Source: Arabidopsis thaliana (Eukaryota; Streptophyta; Magnoliopsida; Brassicales; Brassicaceae). From it: a DNA stretch of 64,000 nt. How positions within the stretch are numbered: the first letter of the stretch is position 1; the number at the start of each line of letters is the position of its first letter. The position numbers and the translations under genes were made by a program. Shown in pieces: positions 29,201-41,526 of the stretch. The DNA lies in contig NC_003070.9 in assembly GCF_000001735.4 (NCBI RefSeq), forward strand, positions 2,356,001-2,420,000, read 5' to 3'. The notes beneath the pieces were generated by a model. That model was given only the letters and a program-made list of their open reading frames with translations, was not told where the DNA came from and did not search any database.

Positions 29201-29856
29201 CTTGTCAAAGGAACCATAACAATTTTTGTCGTGCAGCATGCCGAAAGATGAGGCGCAACTCTATGCGGCTAATGAACTGTAAGTCCTTTTCATCATAATA
29301 TATTTTTGTTTCTCTAGTATTGTAAATATGAAAATGCTTCTTCGGAGTTTTTTGTTCACAGTTGTCATATATTAAACTTGGAATATAGATTGAAGATGAA
29401 TTTGTCTTCACATTTGAAAAAGAAAGGGAATATGAAAGCAAAACATCAACTTTTGATTCCATCTTTCTTCTCCATGACTTGAAAATGGGTTTCTGTCTTA
29501 ATTTCCTGGTTTGGTATCAGATTGCAATGCACTGAAGGATAAAGCTGCATAACTCTTATTGTTTTGCAGTTACAATAGGGGTTGGTTCTACCACAAAGAA
29601 CACAGGTTGTGGTTCATTAGAATCGGGGAACCTCTCGTGAAAACAAATGCGTATGAAAGAGGATCATATCACTGTTTTGATCCAAACTCATTTGAGATCG
29701 TTCAAAAGGTGAGTACATCCAAATTCTGCTCATCGTATCTTTCTTCATTTGGCCTCTGAAGAATACCCCAAAATCATTTCTTTGCAGGAAAATTTTGTTC
29801 TCTATTACGAGATGCTGGAAAAAAGACCATCCATTTCTCAAGATTCTCAACATTGA
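26210..29856 (+). CDS. NOT2A: CCR4-NOT complex subunit NOT2 (NOT2/3/5 family)
   Basis: About a dozen exons encode a Ser/Gly/Asn/Gln-rich N-terminal half and a C-terminal NOT box. Landmarks are GSIQGLHNIHGNFNVPN (exon from about 26404), SHGSSHGHSG (26677-26722), a Gly/Met-rich exon (26840-27050), DINNDFPQLTSRP (27500), NEDFPALPGYK (27710-27740), the large exon at 28570-28997 (LTSLALGIDLTTLGL), MPKDEAQLYAANEL (29239) and the closing MLEKRPSISQDSQH, stop at 29856. NOT2 is a scaffold of the deadenylase complex and in plants also links RNA polymerase II and DCL1 to transcription and miRNA maturation. The start is unclear: ATG 26210 is one base out of frame with the conserved SSINGSTSNL segment, whose frame is stopped just upstream. 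Translation may begin at Met 26677 or in an upstream exon. Confidence 0.88.
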
Positions 29857-30274
29857 GTGTAAACTATGCCTTCTTCAGTATTTATAATGTAACTTTCCTA
29901 CCAAAGTATCCATTGGTTAGGAAATTCATAGAACAGGAACCAGTATCCAACATGTATTTTTCTCGGAATTTAGCTTTTTGGTTTATTTAACTCCTGGTAA
30001 CTTTTGTTGTTGATCATATATAGCTGAAATTCTTCATGCTATAGGTTAAACCAATGCACATTTCTTCCCCCATTTAGAATCGGTGTTACATTAATGTTAC
30101 TCTCTTCCTTTCTGCTCTAATCCTTATTCGATTTCTCCTGTTCGAAGCATCTCAGGTAACTCCTCCATACCAGTGCTTCACCCGCATCAACTCATTGAAT
30201 CAACCGTATCAGAAAAAGGTACATCAAGTTCTTGCCGTGTACATAAATGTGAAAACGGATTGAGTATCGTCAAG
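29857..30274. other. Convergent 3' flanks of NOT2A and the ankyrin gene
   Basis: About 420 bases of 3' UTR and spacer between convergent genes. Nothing else was recognised. Confidence 0.6.
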
Positions 30275-31986
30275 TCAGATTGCATACATTTTCTTACACT
30301 CGTTCTGGAGAATATCAGAATCCGTAAGCTGGGGAATCCCCCAGGATCCAGATATACTGTTGATGGAGGATCTTCTAATGTTTCTTAAATTGGCAGCTTC
30401 GATCTTGTGCTGTATTATCCAGTAGCACATCGTCCCTAACGTCGTAATCATTATAGTTGCCCCGATAGCAGTCACCCAAATGGCTAGCCACTTCTCTTCT
30501 TCACCAACAACAACAAACGACAAAGCCAAAAAGGCAACAGAGATGAGAACACAGGCAAGCCACATGAGTTTGTTTATCACAGCCATCATCTGTTTCTTGG
30601 CCTTGCTCTCTATTACCACCACTGATGTCTGAACCACCACGACCGCTAAGGAGATGAAGAGTGCGATCGAATCAAAGATGAAGAAAATTATGAACGGAGT
30701 CGTCGATGCAATATTCGCCTCCCCGAGGGAATGCCCATCTGGAATTTTACTTGTGTCTTCTACATACTGCCCCGGGACAGTGAAAATTGCTGCAAAAGCG
30801 ACCGTGGCAATAAGAACAGCTACAACAGTAGTCGAGTTGATTGCATTGTTAAGACCTTCAGTGTGCATTTTGTTAAGCTGTTTGGCGATTCCTTGAACAC
30901 GTTTTCTGGTCAGGCGTGTGTGCTCAAGCTGATTGTGAACCTCATGCTTGATATCGCTTACGGTTTGTTTCAGTTCCCGAGCGGGGTTAGGCCCGGATGG
31001 CTTAATGGTCTTGGCGCTGGGAACACCATGTTTCTGTAAAATAAGAGCCACTTCTGGATTTCCAATTTTCTCTGCTGTGTCAAGTGCGGTTTCGCCTGAT
31101 CGGTTAACAGCTTTTGTGTCTGTCATGTTGTTGGCTAATAGCAACTTGACAATCTGAGATCTGCCTTTTCGGGCTGCAATGTGCAACGCTGTGTTTCCCT
31201 TTGTGTCGGCTATATTGATAGAAGACCTATCTGCTTTGATAAGTTCCTCCACGACCTCAACATTTGTTCCTTTAACCGCCATGTGAAGGGCTGTTTGGCC
31301 CTTCTTGTCCATCCTTATTGCGATCGCAGGTTCGGATGCCAAGAGAGCCTTAATGACTTTGACATGCCCGTTCCTTGATGCAGAGTGCAGGGCCGTCTTA
31401 CCATTGCTCTTGGCAATTCCAGCAAGGCTGCTTCCCAGTTCCAAAAGAAAGTTTACCACTTCAGTGTGTCCTTGTGTTGCCGCTGTGTGCAGTGCCGTAG
31501 TGTTTGATAGATCCACCGTCATCGCTAACTCCGAATGAGCCTCTGCTAAAACCTTCAACACATCTGTAAAAGTCCAAAAGAACTAATGCTTAAGACGCAA
31601 TCAACTGGTTTTAGTGGCAATTTTCAAAGGGTTTTACACGTACCGAGATCTCCTTGCTTTGCAGCAATGTGGAAAGCATCAAATCCGTTCCTTGCTTTGA
31701 TCTCAACGAGAGCAAGATCATAGCAGTTGATCATCTCCTTGACAATCTCTACATCACCATACTCTGCTGCAACATAGAGTGCGGTTTCGCCTGACTGGTT
31801 CTGTTTCCCCAACAGCTGATTCAACTCAGACTCTCTGGTTTTCGTAAGAATCTCAACAACTCTGTCTTTGTTTCCGTGTCTCACTGCTGAATGAAGCAGA
31901 GTGTCGTCGCGTTTTCCTGTCAGCTGTTTCATCATTTTCTTCTTTGGTATGCTAGAACCCGCCACAGTGTCTTCTTCCCCTTCCAT
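30275..31986 (-). CDS. Ankyrin-repeat membrane protein with PGG domain (ITN1-like)
   Basis: Two exons, 31644-31986 and 30275-31563, join in phase for 543 residues. The frame is open upstream of ATG 31986, but only a GTG precedes it, so the ATG is the start. Residues ~20-330 hold about eight ankyrin repeats (for example NGKTALHSASRNGHVKV, KGNTALHIAARKGRSQI). Residues ~350-540 form the PGG domain: VPGQY follows the first hydrophobic stretch (VVAVLIATVAFAAIFTV), then come three more membrane spans and a short basic tail. Members of this family sit at the plasma membrane with the ankyrin repeats in the cytosol and have been tied to salt, ABA and defence responses. No defect was seen. Confidence 0.95.
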
Positions 31987-34969
31987 CTTTGATACAGTCA
32001 CAAAACCTCTCTTTCAAAAGAATCCGATGAAACGATCAATCACTCTCTTTCTACAAGGCAGAAAAAAAAAGATTATAAACTGCACATTATGAGTCTGGTC
32101 TGGTCTTAGTGATGCACACAATCTTTGAAAACATTAAGCTTTTTGAATAACAACAAAGTTTGACCGAAATATATTCATTTCCATCGATGTAATCAAGAAA
32201 ACAATCCAAATCTTTCGGAAAAAACAAAAAACAATACCCACGAATTGGATATTAGCAGAAAACTTATGGGTTTTGTTCGATATCTCATCTACGAAGCAGC
32301 AAAAGAAAAAAAAGAAGAATGATTGATCATACCAGGCAGCAATGTAAAATATTACAGAGACAGCTCTTGTGGATGATACTTTGAATATATACAAGAAAAT
32401 GTAATGACATAAAAAAAAAAAGTTGGTGCTTCTTGTTAAGATCAACAAGTAGAAAGAAAGAAGACAAAGTGGAAGAAACAAGATTAATAAAGTTTAATAA
32501 GAAACATGAGAGGCACATGTAAAGCAACGTCAATCACTTTTGTATGTGAATCCATCAGCCAATAAACGAAAACGAATCTAAAACATAAATATTTGTGCAA
32601 CTTTCTTGAAAGGTAGTGATCATGACACTCTTCAATCTTATAAAATGTTTTCTTCTTTTTAATCTCTACTTCATTATTTTTAAAAATAGCAAGTAGATTC
32701 GTTTCTTAGCTTTGATGTATGATCGTTTCTATAAGTGCAGGTTTGGAAATTAAAAGTAAAATTTGATGTATCAGTATGACAATAATAAAGTTTTTAATCG
32801 TTCAATTTTGCAATTGCTTTCCACTCTCTTGACCTTTCGACCTCGTGTGCGCTTTCGCTTTCTTTTTTAGTTGTTACTCTTTATTTTTTCAATTTTTTTT
32901 GTATTATGACAAACGATGCCATTCCATGCAAATAATAAGATACCAAACACATCTGATAGTTTTTTTTCTTCATGATAGCAACTAGGTTAGGCGTTAGAAA
33001 CAAAATCAAATGTTTATATATTATTCAATTAAAAAGAGTCTTAACTTAATCCACAGTGTTCTCCTTATAATATTTAGAAGCTTAACACTGACTTAACCAC
33101 ATCTAATTCATCAGCTATATTTAAAATCTTACTGTTTTTGTGAGCAAGAGACTTTAGAAAAGAAGGCTTTCTCGAGGCCAAGAAAATATTTTGGCAGTCC
33201 AAGATCTTTGAAGCTAAGGTAAGTAGTAAATTATTATTCTTTAAATATGACTCTGCGTTGTAGGTAACAGAAGTCTTCGACCCAAATAATAATGTAAACT
33301 TCTCGGCCACCTCAAATAATAAATGGAAGATTGGTTCGGCGCAATAAATATAAATTCATTTTCTTAACAAAGAAAAGACGAATTAAGTTTAAGATAAATA
33401 AAAGTGAGTGACAAACAGAAGAGCTTCATGCAAATAAAGAAGCCTACAAGTAGCTAGGCAACATTAATACATTCTAACCACTTAAATATGCTGCTTTATG
33501 TTATTTGGTAATGGTATACATCATCAGGTCTCTGCTCTTCTCTAAAAATCTTCTGTCACTATTCTCTTATTTCTCTAACCACTAGTCTTCTTCTAATTCT
33601 CAAAGCTTCAGCCACACATGGATTTCATATTGACCAATCCATGCTATAATAAATATATAGCCAATCCAAGTAAATTTTGTTACAATCAAAAGGACATGGT
33701 GCATCATCTCTATTTGACTGCTCTGCTGCTTTAAATGTGGTTTATTCTAGAATGACGAGTTTAATATATTGTGTGAAAGCAATTTTCAAAGATAATTTTT
33801 GGAATTACGGATTAATTATTGTGGACCCTTTTCTTTTGGGTCAAAATTGTTGTGGACCGTTAGAATTAGATTATGATAGTGAAATCCAAACAATAAAAGT
33901 TCCCTTTTTTTTTAACTCGAATATTTTCCTATTCAAACATCTGAAAATCTTGTGAAAAAAAATAAAGAAAATGATCTACAAGTAGTAAGCATCCATTGAA
34001 GAAAACAATTTTAATTTTGCTAATTCTAGATCTGAATACGTTAAAAATGACATAATATAAATGTTACTATTTCGCAATTAATAATCACCATTGGTTTAGT
34101 TTAGATAATTGTGGCGGCTGAATATTTGATTAATTAAGCTGATCCGTGAAATATATGTTGGTGGAATATATGGGACCTGAATCGGGTGGTGAAATCAATG
34201 CGAATTTAATGCACATCCTACCAATCCAACTCTCTTTTCCTTTTTTATTTTCCTTTCACCAATCGAATGCTGACACATTATTCCAATTTCATAATACAAT
34301 TTAAAATGACATGTATACACATATATAGGCAATAGCTCTCGAGCACATTAAGACAGTTTTCATAATCATGAACACTCAATTATTATTATCTAATTCTCAA
34401 TTATTATAGATTTCTAAAAGAAAACCCTGATTTTTTTTTGTTTTTAAACCCTAATAACTTGCTTAAGAGAATACACCGTAATGAAGAATAGAACAACAGA
34501 TTACAAGGAGTTGCGATAAAAAAAAAGATAACAAATGATAATGTTCTGTTTGAACAACAACTAAAAGTGGCATATGAACATGTAACGTGACAAGCTAACA
34601 AAAATAAATATGTGACAAGCTTTAGTTAGTAACTAAATATGTCACATCAAGCGTAACATTAAAATTTTTGGGGTATTATTATTTACCAAAGGATACAATA
34701 AATAGATTATTACACCCAAAGAATTATTTATTTAAAAAAATGAGAGAAAACTAGTATATCGCAGTATCTTTGTCATTCATATTTTCTTTCCCATCCAATT
34801 AGAAAAAAAGAAAAAGAAAGAAAGAGAGAGTAAAATGTAGCAATTCAGAATCCACATTAAATAAAATAAAAGAAAGAAAGAGGAAAATAAACTATATAGT
34901 CACCTTTTGTGGGATTTGCAGTTTGAAGTAACTGTATATGTATGTTTACAATGATTCCCAAGAAAACAT
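31987..34969. other. Long AT-rich intergenic region
   Basis: About 3 kb. The left 500 bases include the leader of the ankyrin gene, with a likely 5' UTR intron. The middle is AT-rich; one open stretch at 33074-33307 (minus) has no ATG and no recognised family. The right end is the 3' flank of KCS3, with an A/G-rich patch at 34801-34885. No RNA gene or clear transposon was found. Confidence 0.5.
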
Positions 34970-36406
34970 TCACATAAATCCTTCGGGCATCTTGAAAGTA
35001 TCAGGATCTTCTTCTTCATGAATCCAACCATACTTCTCGAAAAACGGATTCAAAATCGATTTTGGTGGGTATTGATTAATGCAATGATTCCACACATTCC
35101 CTACAGCTTCTCCAACGTTAAGATCTCTCACAACTTCCCAAACGCAACTATTGCACTTGAAACCTGCCCCAAAGCTGATCATGAACACTCTATCTCCTCT
35201 CTTCAGCCTCTTCTTTGCCTCCATATACCCCAAAACATACCACAAGCTACTCGCTGACGTGTTTCCAAACCGGTGTAACGTCATCCTCGCCGGTTCAAGA
35301 TCGTACTCGTTTAAGTCGAGGCTGTAACCGATCGCGTCGATAACCGCTTTACCTCCAGTGTGAATGCAGAAATGGTCAATACCGGTCTTGAAGTTAATCC
35401 CTGCTTTAACCCCTGCCTTTGGAGCTGCCTGAGTCACGTTCGTCGAGCCTTTGCTAGGGCTGCTACGAAGCTTCTTGAGAAGAAGACACAACATAAACCT
35501 TAAAAGCTCTGTTACCGGAAGAATCTTGGGAGTGATGACTTTGAGGTTGTCTATGAAAGCACGAGTCGCTGCTTTTGGAAGAGTCTTGTCTAAGTGGACA
35601 CCGATATGTCCTAGCTCGTCTTCTTTTTGGACACAGGCGTTGAATGAATCGTCTCTGGCTCCATGGTGCGTCCTTACCAAACACCTTAGCTTGAACATGG
35701 CTCTCCTGCTCAGACTACGCTTGTTCGTCAAGAGAACAGCGCAGCCACCAGAGCGGAACAAACAGTTGGCAAGAATCATGGACCGGTTGTTTCCGCTGTA
35801 CCAGTTAGGACTAAGTGACTCTGAGGTCACGACAAGAGCAAGCTTGTTCTTGTATGTTTTGAAGATGTTTTTGACAATATCTATGGAGATAACACTCGCG
35901 CTACATCCCATCGCCGTCAAGTTGAAGACTTTTATGTCTTCTCTCATTTTGTAATGGTTAATGATTCTTGCAGATAGTGAAGGCGTTGAATTGAGCATTG
36001 AGACGTTGACTACGAGGATGTCAATCTCCGAAGGTGAAATTTTGTTTCTCTTAAGGACTTTCTCGATGGTGTCTATGTAAAACTCTTCCATCTCCGAGAG
36101 CCCATCCTGTAGCGTAGGACGCTGTTCACGGCCCTCAAAGAAGAGCCTTGGTGCGTAAGTTTGCTCTCCGATACCGGAACTAACGATGGCTTTGAGGAGG
36201 AACTTGTACTCGTTGAGCCGAAGGTGTTTGTTTCGAAGGATGATATCACCGCTGAATTGAGTGTTCACCATACGATCGTCGGAAGGTTTGTGACATTGGT
36301 AGTCCAAGATGTAGCAGTTTTGGTCTCTCTTGGAGTCTATGCGTTTCCAGATCTTGAAGATGAGATAAGAGACGAGAAGAGAGAGGAGCATAACAAGAAG
36401 ATCCAT
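34970..36406 (-). CDS. KCS3: 3-ketoacyl-CoA synthase KCS3
   Basis: A single-exon ORF of 478 residues from ATG 36406. The frame is open further upstream, but the family starts at MDLLVMLLSLLVSYLIFK, an N-terminal hydrophobic anchor. KCS enzymes condense malonyl-CoA with acyl-CoA in the ER, the first step of very-long-chain fatty acid elongation. The catalytic triad is visible: Cys in TAMGCSASVISID, His in DHFCIHTGGKAV and Asn in HRFGNTSASS. The surrounding FAE1/type III thiolase fold is intact. The Cys motif (MGCSAS) departs slightly from the common GMGCSAG. Length is near the family norm of ~490-520, a little short. It may be catalytically weak or regulatory; that is inference. Confidence 0.95.
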   Translation of the reverse strand: MDLLVMLLSLLVSYLIFKIWKRIDSKRDQNCYILDYQCHKPSDDRMVNTQFSGDIILRNKHLRLNEYKFLLKAIVSSGIGEQTYAPRLFFEGREQRPTLQDGLSEMEEFYIDTIEKVLKRNKISPSEIDILVVNVSMLNSTPSLSARIINHYKMREDIKVFNLTAMGCSASVISIDIVKNIFKTYKNKLALVVTSESLSPNWYSGNNRSMILANCLFRSGGCAVLLTNKRSLSRRAMFKLRCLVRTHHGARDDSFNACVQKEDELGHIGVHLDKTLPKAATRAFIDNLKVITPKILPVTELLRFMLCLLLKKLRSSPSKGSTNVTQAAPKAGVKAGINFKTGIDHFCIHTGGKAVIDAIGYSLDLNEYDLEPARMTLHRFGNTSASSLWYVLGYMEAKKRLKRGDRVFMISFGAGFKCNSCVWEVVRDLNVGEAVGNVWNHCINQYPPKSILNPFFEKYGWIHEEEDPDTFKMPEGFM

Positions 36407-36756
36407 TATTGTGTTTTTATTGGAGTTAGAAAGAGGAGTGATTAAAAATGCATGAAAATGTAGCAAAGATTGTTGTGGGATATATAAGAGGACAGTGGAG
36501 CAGGAAAAGACAGCTCTCGTTTTTTGACAACTCATTCCGTCCAATAGATTATGTCAATATCATTTAGTAAATTCTCGGGGGTTAATAAAAGACAGACTTG
36601 TATTTAATTGGAAAAGTTACATGCAAGGACAAAGTTATGGTAAGAAAAATTGAAACAATAAGATGGCACATTGATGATTGATGCTAGGTGTAGAAAAGTG
36701 GACGAGGACTTCGCCTGTCTATTTAAGTATTTATTAAATTTATTACAGCCAGGAAG

Positions 36757-36790
<34 letters not shown>

Positions 36791-39248
36791 CACCATCGAG
36801 TTATTGTGGATCAGTGGATAGACATATTGTATGGGAGGGGCATTCAAGCAGTACTGTGTTTCCGATATGTGAATTTGAATGATGTGGAGAAGAGGTCCTT
36901 AAGATTCATGGACTTCAAGGTCAAAACTAAAGAGAACTAAATAGATTGTTGTACGATTTATAAGCAGTAGATAAAAAATAACTTTGGCAGATATTCTGGC
37001 CATTAGCAGACCGCCAATTGTATTGGATTCTCAAACATTCCATTTAAACCATCACTACTCAAACACTGATTGTCATACTAACTTGTGTCATACAACAAAG
37101 ATGACACATTGATGTGGATGTGTGTTAGTAGTAGTACACTGCTAAGACTTGGCTTGTGTCTATTTATTAAGTTTAATACACGCGGAAATCTTTGGTACGT
37201 TCTGACTTTTCTGTGACATTAATTATTATTCAAGACATTTCTAACTAAAATTAATTTTCATCTTCAGTTATTAAAAGATCATCCGTAAAAAAAAACAACA
37301 TATTTTTAGTTTATGTAATATCCAAATTAATTGATTTGTACAAACTCTTCATGATGTCGTCAAATAGAATCCATAAGCTAGAAGAACACATGATTGTATC
37401 GATTGACGTTTGTTGGACCAAATTAAGTTTTAAAGTTTAGATATATTGGGTATCAAAATTAATTAATATGTTTTATTATATGCTATATAGAAAATTTGAG
37501 GTTGTAGGTGAAAGAGCAATAAAGAGATTTGGTGAGAAAGTGAGCTAGTATGAAGAAGCAATATACAGGTTTATGAAATAATGAACTTTTTTGGATATAA
37601 GTGAGAGTGTTGTGATGAAAGCTCTCATCTCAACCTCCACCAACTTAATTACGTATCTCTCTTTTACTACAAAGCCATCAACGTAACGCTTACTCACACT
37701 ATCCGCGTGCGACTACGTCCTTTACTTTTTTCTCTTATTTAATTGATCGATTCAAATTCATAACCATCTCTTTTAATTCTACAAAGACTATGATTTTTTA
37801 TACATCATTTAAATTTATTTGGACGCATTATATGTTGTCAATGACGATCACGCGTTTACTGCGTGTCAATTTGCTTTATAAAAATGGTCGAGAAGATTGG
37901 AAACACTTTGTGAAAGCATTAAGAGTTGTTGTTTTGAGGTTAGTTCTAATAATGGAGGAGTTAATGTTTTTTTCTTTCTAAGTTGATAATTACAGGAGTT
38001 AATGTTTGCCGGTGTTTTTAGTTAGCTGGTCATTTCATTTTATAAGTTTGACTTTTCTTAAGATTATCCAAATAAACCAAAATTTTCGATTCGATTGGTA
38101 GCAAATGGAGAGATGACACTGGTTCACAATCATTTACGTGTGAATGCATTATTAATCAAATGTCTCTTTCATTGTGGCTTAGTGATTAAGTGTCCTTGTA
38201 TATTGTTTGTTTTCTTTATAATGATAAACGGCATTCAAGTTACGTGTCCGTGTGTTAAAAACATTTCTTTCAAACCCTAGATCGTTGGCCAAATGTATAT
38301 TGGTTAATTTGTTGCAAGACAGAGAGATATGTGATGGTAATATTTTTTATGCAGGCAAAATATGGACAAAAAGAAGTAGTATGTTGAGATGTTAACCTTT
38401 TTTTTCAATAGAATTTGAAGTTAACATTGCATGTTGCCACTGAAAAATTTAAGGAAATGGCAGATACATCGTGGGAAAACTGGTATACGTCTCCTACGTT
38501 TGCATACAGAATACTAAAATAAATCCATCATCATTAAAGACTTGCTCATCTAACTACTTAACTTCCAACCACAATTCTTTTTATTTTCCTGCGACGAATC
38601 ATGGCCTTTTTTAGCAACGAGCCATATTATTTTGTCGGTCATCTATCATATGATTTATCTATTTAATTTTACAAAAAAGTCAATGGAGTACTTTTTTTCT
38701 TTCATTTTTGTAAAAATATGTTTGTTTCAACAAATATATACTCAATTCAAATCCGCCTGCATGCATAGGCCATAGCTAACCATAATAACATTATCAAAGT
38801 AACGAAAAATATAAAACAAGTCATTTGCTTTACTATTGTGCATGACTGTTTCTCCATTCGATTGCCAAACAAAATTTAAAACTATTAGTCACAAAAACGC
38901 ATAAATCCGAACCAAACTGAATCCTAAAATAAACTAAAAACTACAAGGAAACTAAACCCTACACGTTATGGGTTTGCGAAGAAAAGGTTAAACAAAAAGA
39001 TTTATAAAGAAGAATGTGATTTAGGCGTGAGTGTGAACAACACACGTACAAGAAGATCAGATCAATAGAGAACAAAAGCAAGCACAAGTACACACTGATT
39101 CTGAATATGGCAAATGAAATGTAGACTTTTATATCTATGGTCTATAATTTGAAGCCCAAAATTGATATATGGGCTTTTAGCCTAGGACCGGCCTATGATT
39201 CGTTGATTTCACAGAGTTACACGTATGAGGGCTTTTTACATGGAGCTA
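36407..39248. other. Intergenic region with (CA)n microsatellite
   Basis: About 2.8 kb between KCS3 (promoter at the left) and EXO70H6 (3' flank at the right). A CA run lies at 36759-36787. The rest is AT-rich with only short chance ORFs. No RNA gene or transposon was recognised. Confidence 0.55.
36759..36787. repeat. (CA)n microsatellite
   Basis: About 14 uninterrupted CA units, ~350 bp upstream of the KCS3 start codon. It is a probable length-variable site between accessions. Confidence 0.95.
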
Positions 39249-41096
39249 TTACTTCAAATCCGTCGTATGGCTTGGGCTAACCATATACTTCTTAGTTTTG
39301 GATACGGGCACGGATCTTCCTAAACCAACATATAGGTCGGTTATGTAATTATTTAGATCTTCAGGGGTAAATCTGACAATATTGCATGACCCGACCGGGT
39401 GTTTCTTATAGAAACCCGTATACCCGGGCATTAGTTTTCTCGCTATGGACGCTTGGATCTCGTCTCTCAGGTTCGGGTCGGGTACGACCCATGTCTTGTG
39501 CTTCTTGTAAGCCTCTTCGAACGCCTCGTTGAACCGTCTCAGAGACTCCTCCGCCTCCGTCCCCGCCGTTGAATCACCGGGGAGCGACGCTATCACATCC
39601 CCCCAGGCCATTTTTTCGTATTTCTCGAGGTATTGATTCACTTTAACCTCGTGATTCGCTACCCAATCGTCTCCGAGTACGAGTCTGAGATTCGATGTAC
39701 GGACCTTGGTCACAACGTAATGGAGGTTGTTCGCTAGGAAGAGATACGATAGAGCCGAGTCGTTGTAGAGCCGAGATTTGGCGTCGATTTTACAGAGCAA
39801 GACGAGAATCAACCACGCGAGTCTCGCCGCCATCGGAGAACGATCACCGGATCCTGGATTCTCTTCGCCGCTGCTACTGAAGTAATCCTCCGGTAAAGGT
39901 AACGATGACTCCTTGAGAATGGTGGCGAGAGAATCGCTGTAGTCTGCGAGGAAGACGATGAAGTTCATCACATACCTCGTGAGCTGATGAACTCCGCCGC
40001 CAGAAATCGCCGATTTCGACGATTCCTTCGTAATCGACGATTGAAACTCCGTCATCATTGCATTCACCGATTCCGATAGCTTCTCTAGAGATTCATTCGC
40101 CTGTAATCTAACGGCAGCGGTTGAATCGTAGCTAAAAATCTGATCGATTTTGGGAGTCAGTTGCAAGATCGTCTGGTAAACGTCAAGCGTAGGGAAGATC
40201 TTCTCTGCAGTTTTTCTGGATTTCGCTACGGTTAGTGAGAAGATGAAGAGGTTTAACGCGCTCTGTAGCGTTATGTCAACGAAGCAAGATTCAGCGACGG
40301 AGGAGGAGAAAATGTGATCGGAAAGGATTCGTTCTCCGTTGAACAGAGTGGTGATTGCTACTCTCGCAACAATCACCCATATTTTGATCTTCTTCTCCAG
40401 AATCTCCCATTCCAGTTTCTGCATCTGTGTAGAGGTTAGCTTCTCGAACCCTAGATGAGACAATGTGTCGACGATGATCTTTTTGCGAAACTTCTTGTAG
40501 ATTTTAACACAATCCTTCTCGTAACCAGAGGAGATCATGCAATTTGCTATCATCTTCAAATCAACAATAGCATCAGAATTCCCTCCTCCTCCTATGTCTT
40601 TACCTAATTCCGATGAGGATTCAGAGTAAAGCTCTCCATCTGATGAAGAATCCGAAGCGGTTCCACTTGATCTCGAAGGTATGTTGGATTCAGAAGACCA
40701 ACCAGAGACGGATTCTGGACTCAGAAAGCGGCGATTCGATTTCAAAACCCGGTAAAACTCCTTCTCCAAATGCTTCATAGCTTTCCGCATCAAATCCTGT
40801 CCTTTAGCAAGCTTAGCGGAGTCCGGATTCATAGCAACGGTGCTCTGAATGGCGTATTGTAACTTGCCGAGAACCTCGAGGAAGCGTCTGCCTTCTAGGC
40901 GGTTTTGAGCGGAGAAGAGGGAAGAGAGGCTGCATGAAGAAGAAGAAGAGTCGCAGAGGTGTGGAGTAACCCATTGGCATATGAAGGCGTCAGCTGCCTC
41001 CACACTATCGCCGATTAGAGACTCGGAGAAGCCCTGTTGCTGTTGCGGCCCGACCTTAGAGGATTTTGATAAGGTGGTGGGTTTCAAGAGCACCAT
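39249..41096 (-). CDS. EXO70H6: Exocyst subunit EXO70, H subfamily
   Basis: An intronless ORF of 615 residues from ATG 41096. Exo70 proteins bind the plasma membrane and tether secretory vesicles as part of the exocyst. The N-terminal ~190 residues are variable with Ser-rich stretches (SSSSSCSLSSLF). The C-terminal ~420 residues form the Exo70 helical-rod domain, with the family's RLAWLILVLLCKIDAKSRLY and LFLANNLHYVVTKVR segments and a basic end (ARKLMPGYTGFYKKH) that in the family contacts phosphoinositides. Lack of introns is normal for the plant H clade. The H6 label is from memory of At1g07725. Confidence 0.94.
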   Translation of the reverse strand: MVLLKPTTLSKSSKVGPQQQQGFSESLIGDSVEAADAFICQWVTPHLCDSSSSSCSLSSLFSAQNRLEGRRFLEVLGKLQYAIQSTVAMNPDSAKLAKGQDLMRKAMKHLEKEFYRVLKSNRRFLSPESVSGWSSESNIPSRSSGTASDSSSDGELYSESSSELGKDIGGGGNSDAIVDLKMIANCMISSGYEKDCVKIYKKFRKKIIVDTLSHLGFEKLTSTQMQKLEWEILEKKIKIWVIVARVAITTLFNGERILSDHIFSSSVAESCFVDITLQSALNLFIFSLTVAKSRKTAEKIFPTLDVYQTILQLTPKIDQIFSYDSTAAVRLQANESLEKLSESVNAMMTEFQSSITKESSKSAISGGGVHQLTRYVMNFIVFLADYSDSLATILKESSLPLPEDYFSSSGEENPGSGDRSPMAARLAWLILVLLCKIDAKSRLYNDSALSYLFLANNLHYVVTKVRTSNLRLVLGDDWVANHEVKVNQYLEKYEKMAWGDVIASLPGDSTAGTEAEESLRRFNEAFEEAYKKHKTWVVPDPNLRDEIQASIARKLMPGYTGFYKKHPVGSCNIVRFTPEDLNNYITDLYVGLGRSVPVSKTKKYMVSPSHTTDLK

Positions 41097-41526
41097 TGTT
41101 TCTTGGGTTTGAAGAAATGGGTCTTAAGGTGTTGGGGTATTTATTTACCATCTTCGGTTTCTTGTTTCGGCGACTGTTTTTTTTTGTTGGAGCCGTTCCA
41201 AGTTCGTCAAAATGTACACGCTGGTCATCCGTTTATGTCTCTCATTTTGTTTTCTAAGTCTTTGATTTTGGGACAACAAATTGTTTGTGTTAAATTTAGA
41301 CTGAAATTTACAGGTTGTATGGATAAAACACATGCATGTATACATCATTGTCTTTCTTAATTTAGAGGTATAGTTTGTTAAATGATCAGTCACAGTGGTA
41401 ACTAACTTTTTTCTCTGTTTTTGTTCTTAAGAGTAAAAGTTGGAATAACAAGGGATTGGTTGTCAAATTAATAGGTTTTCACGTTTTCTTGGTAGACAAA
41501 AAAGATAAGAGAAGAGGGAAAAGAAA
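41097..41526. other. EXO70H6 promoter and dirigent gene 3' flank
   Basis: About 430 bases of AT-rich spacer between two minus-strand genes; no other feature seen. Confidence 0.6.

Noticed and set aside
33074-33310. 78-codon minus-strand ORF
   Set aside because: It starts at GTG with no ATG, no recognised domain and no splice context. It might be a gene relic, but nothing positive supports that.
35451-35954. 167-codon plus-strand ORF
   Set aside because: Antisense to KCS3, whose catalytic residues and full length are intact.
36604-36940. Short ORFs over the (CA)n run
   Set aside because: Open only because the dinucleotide repeat encodes alternating residues without stops.
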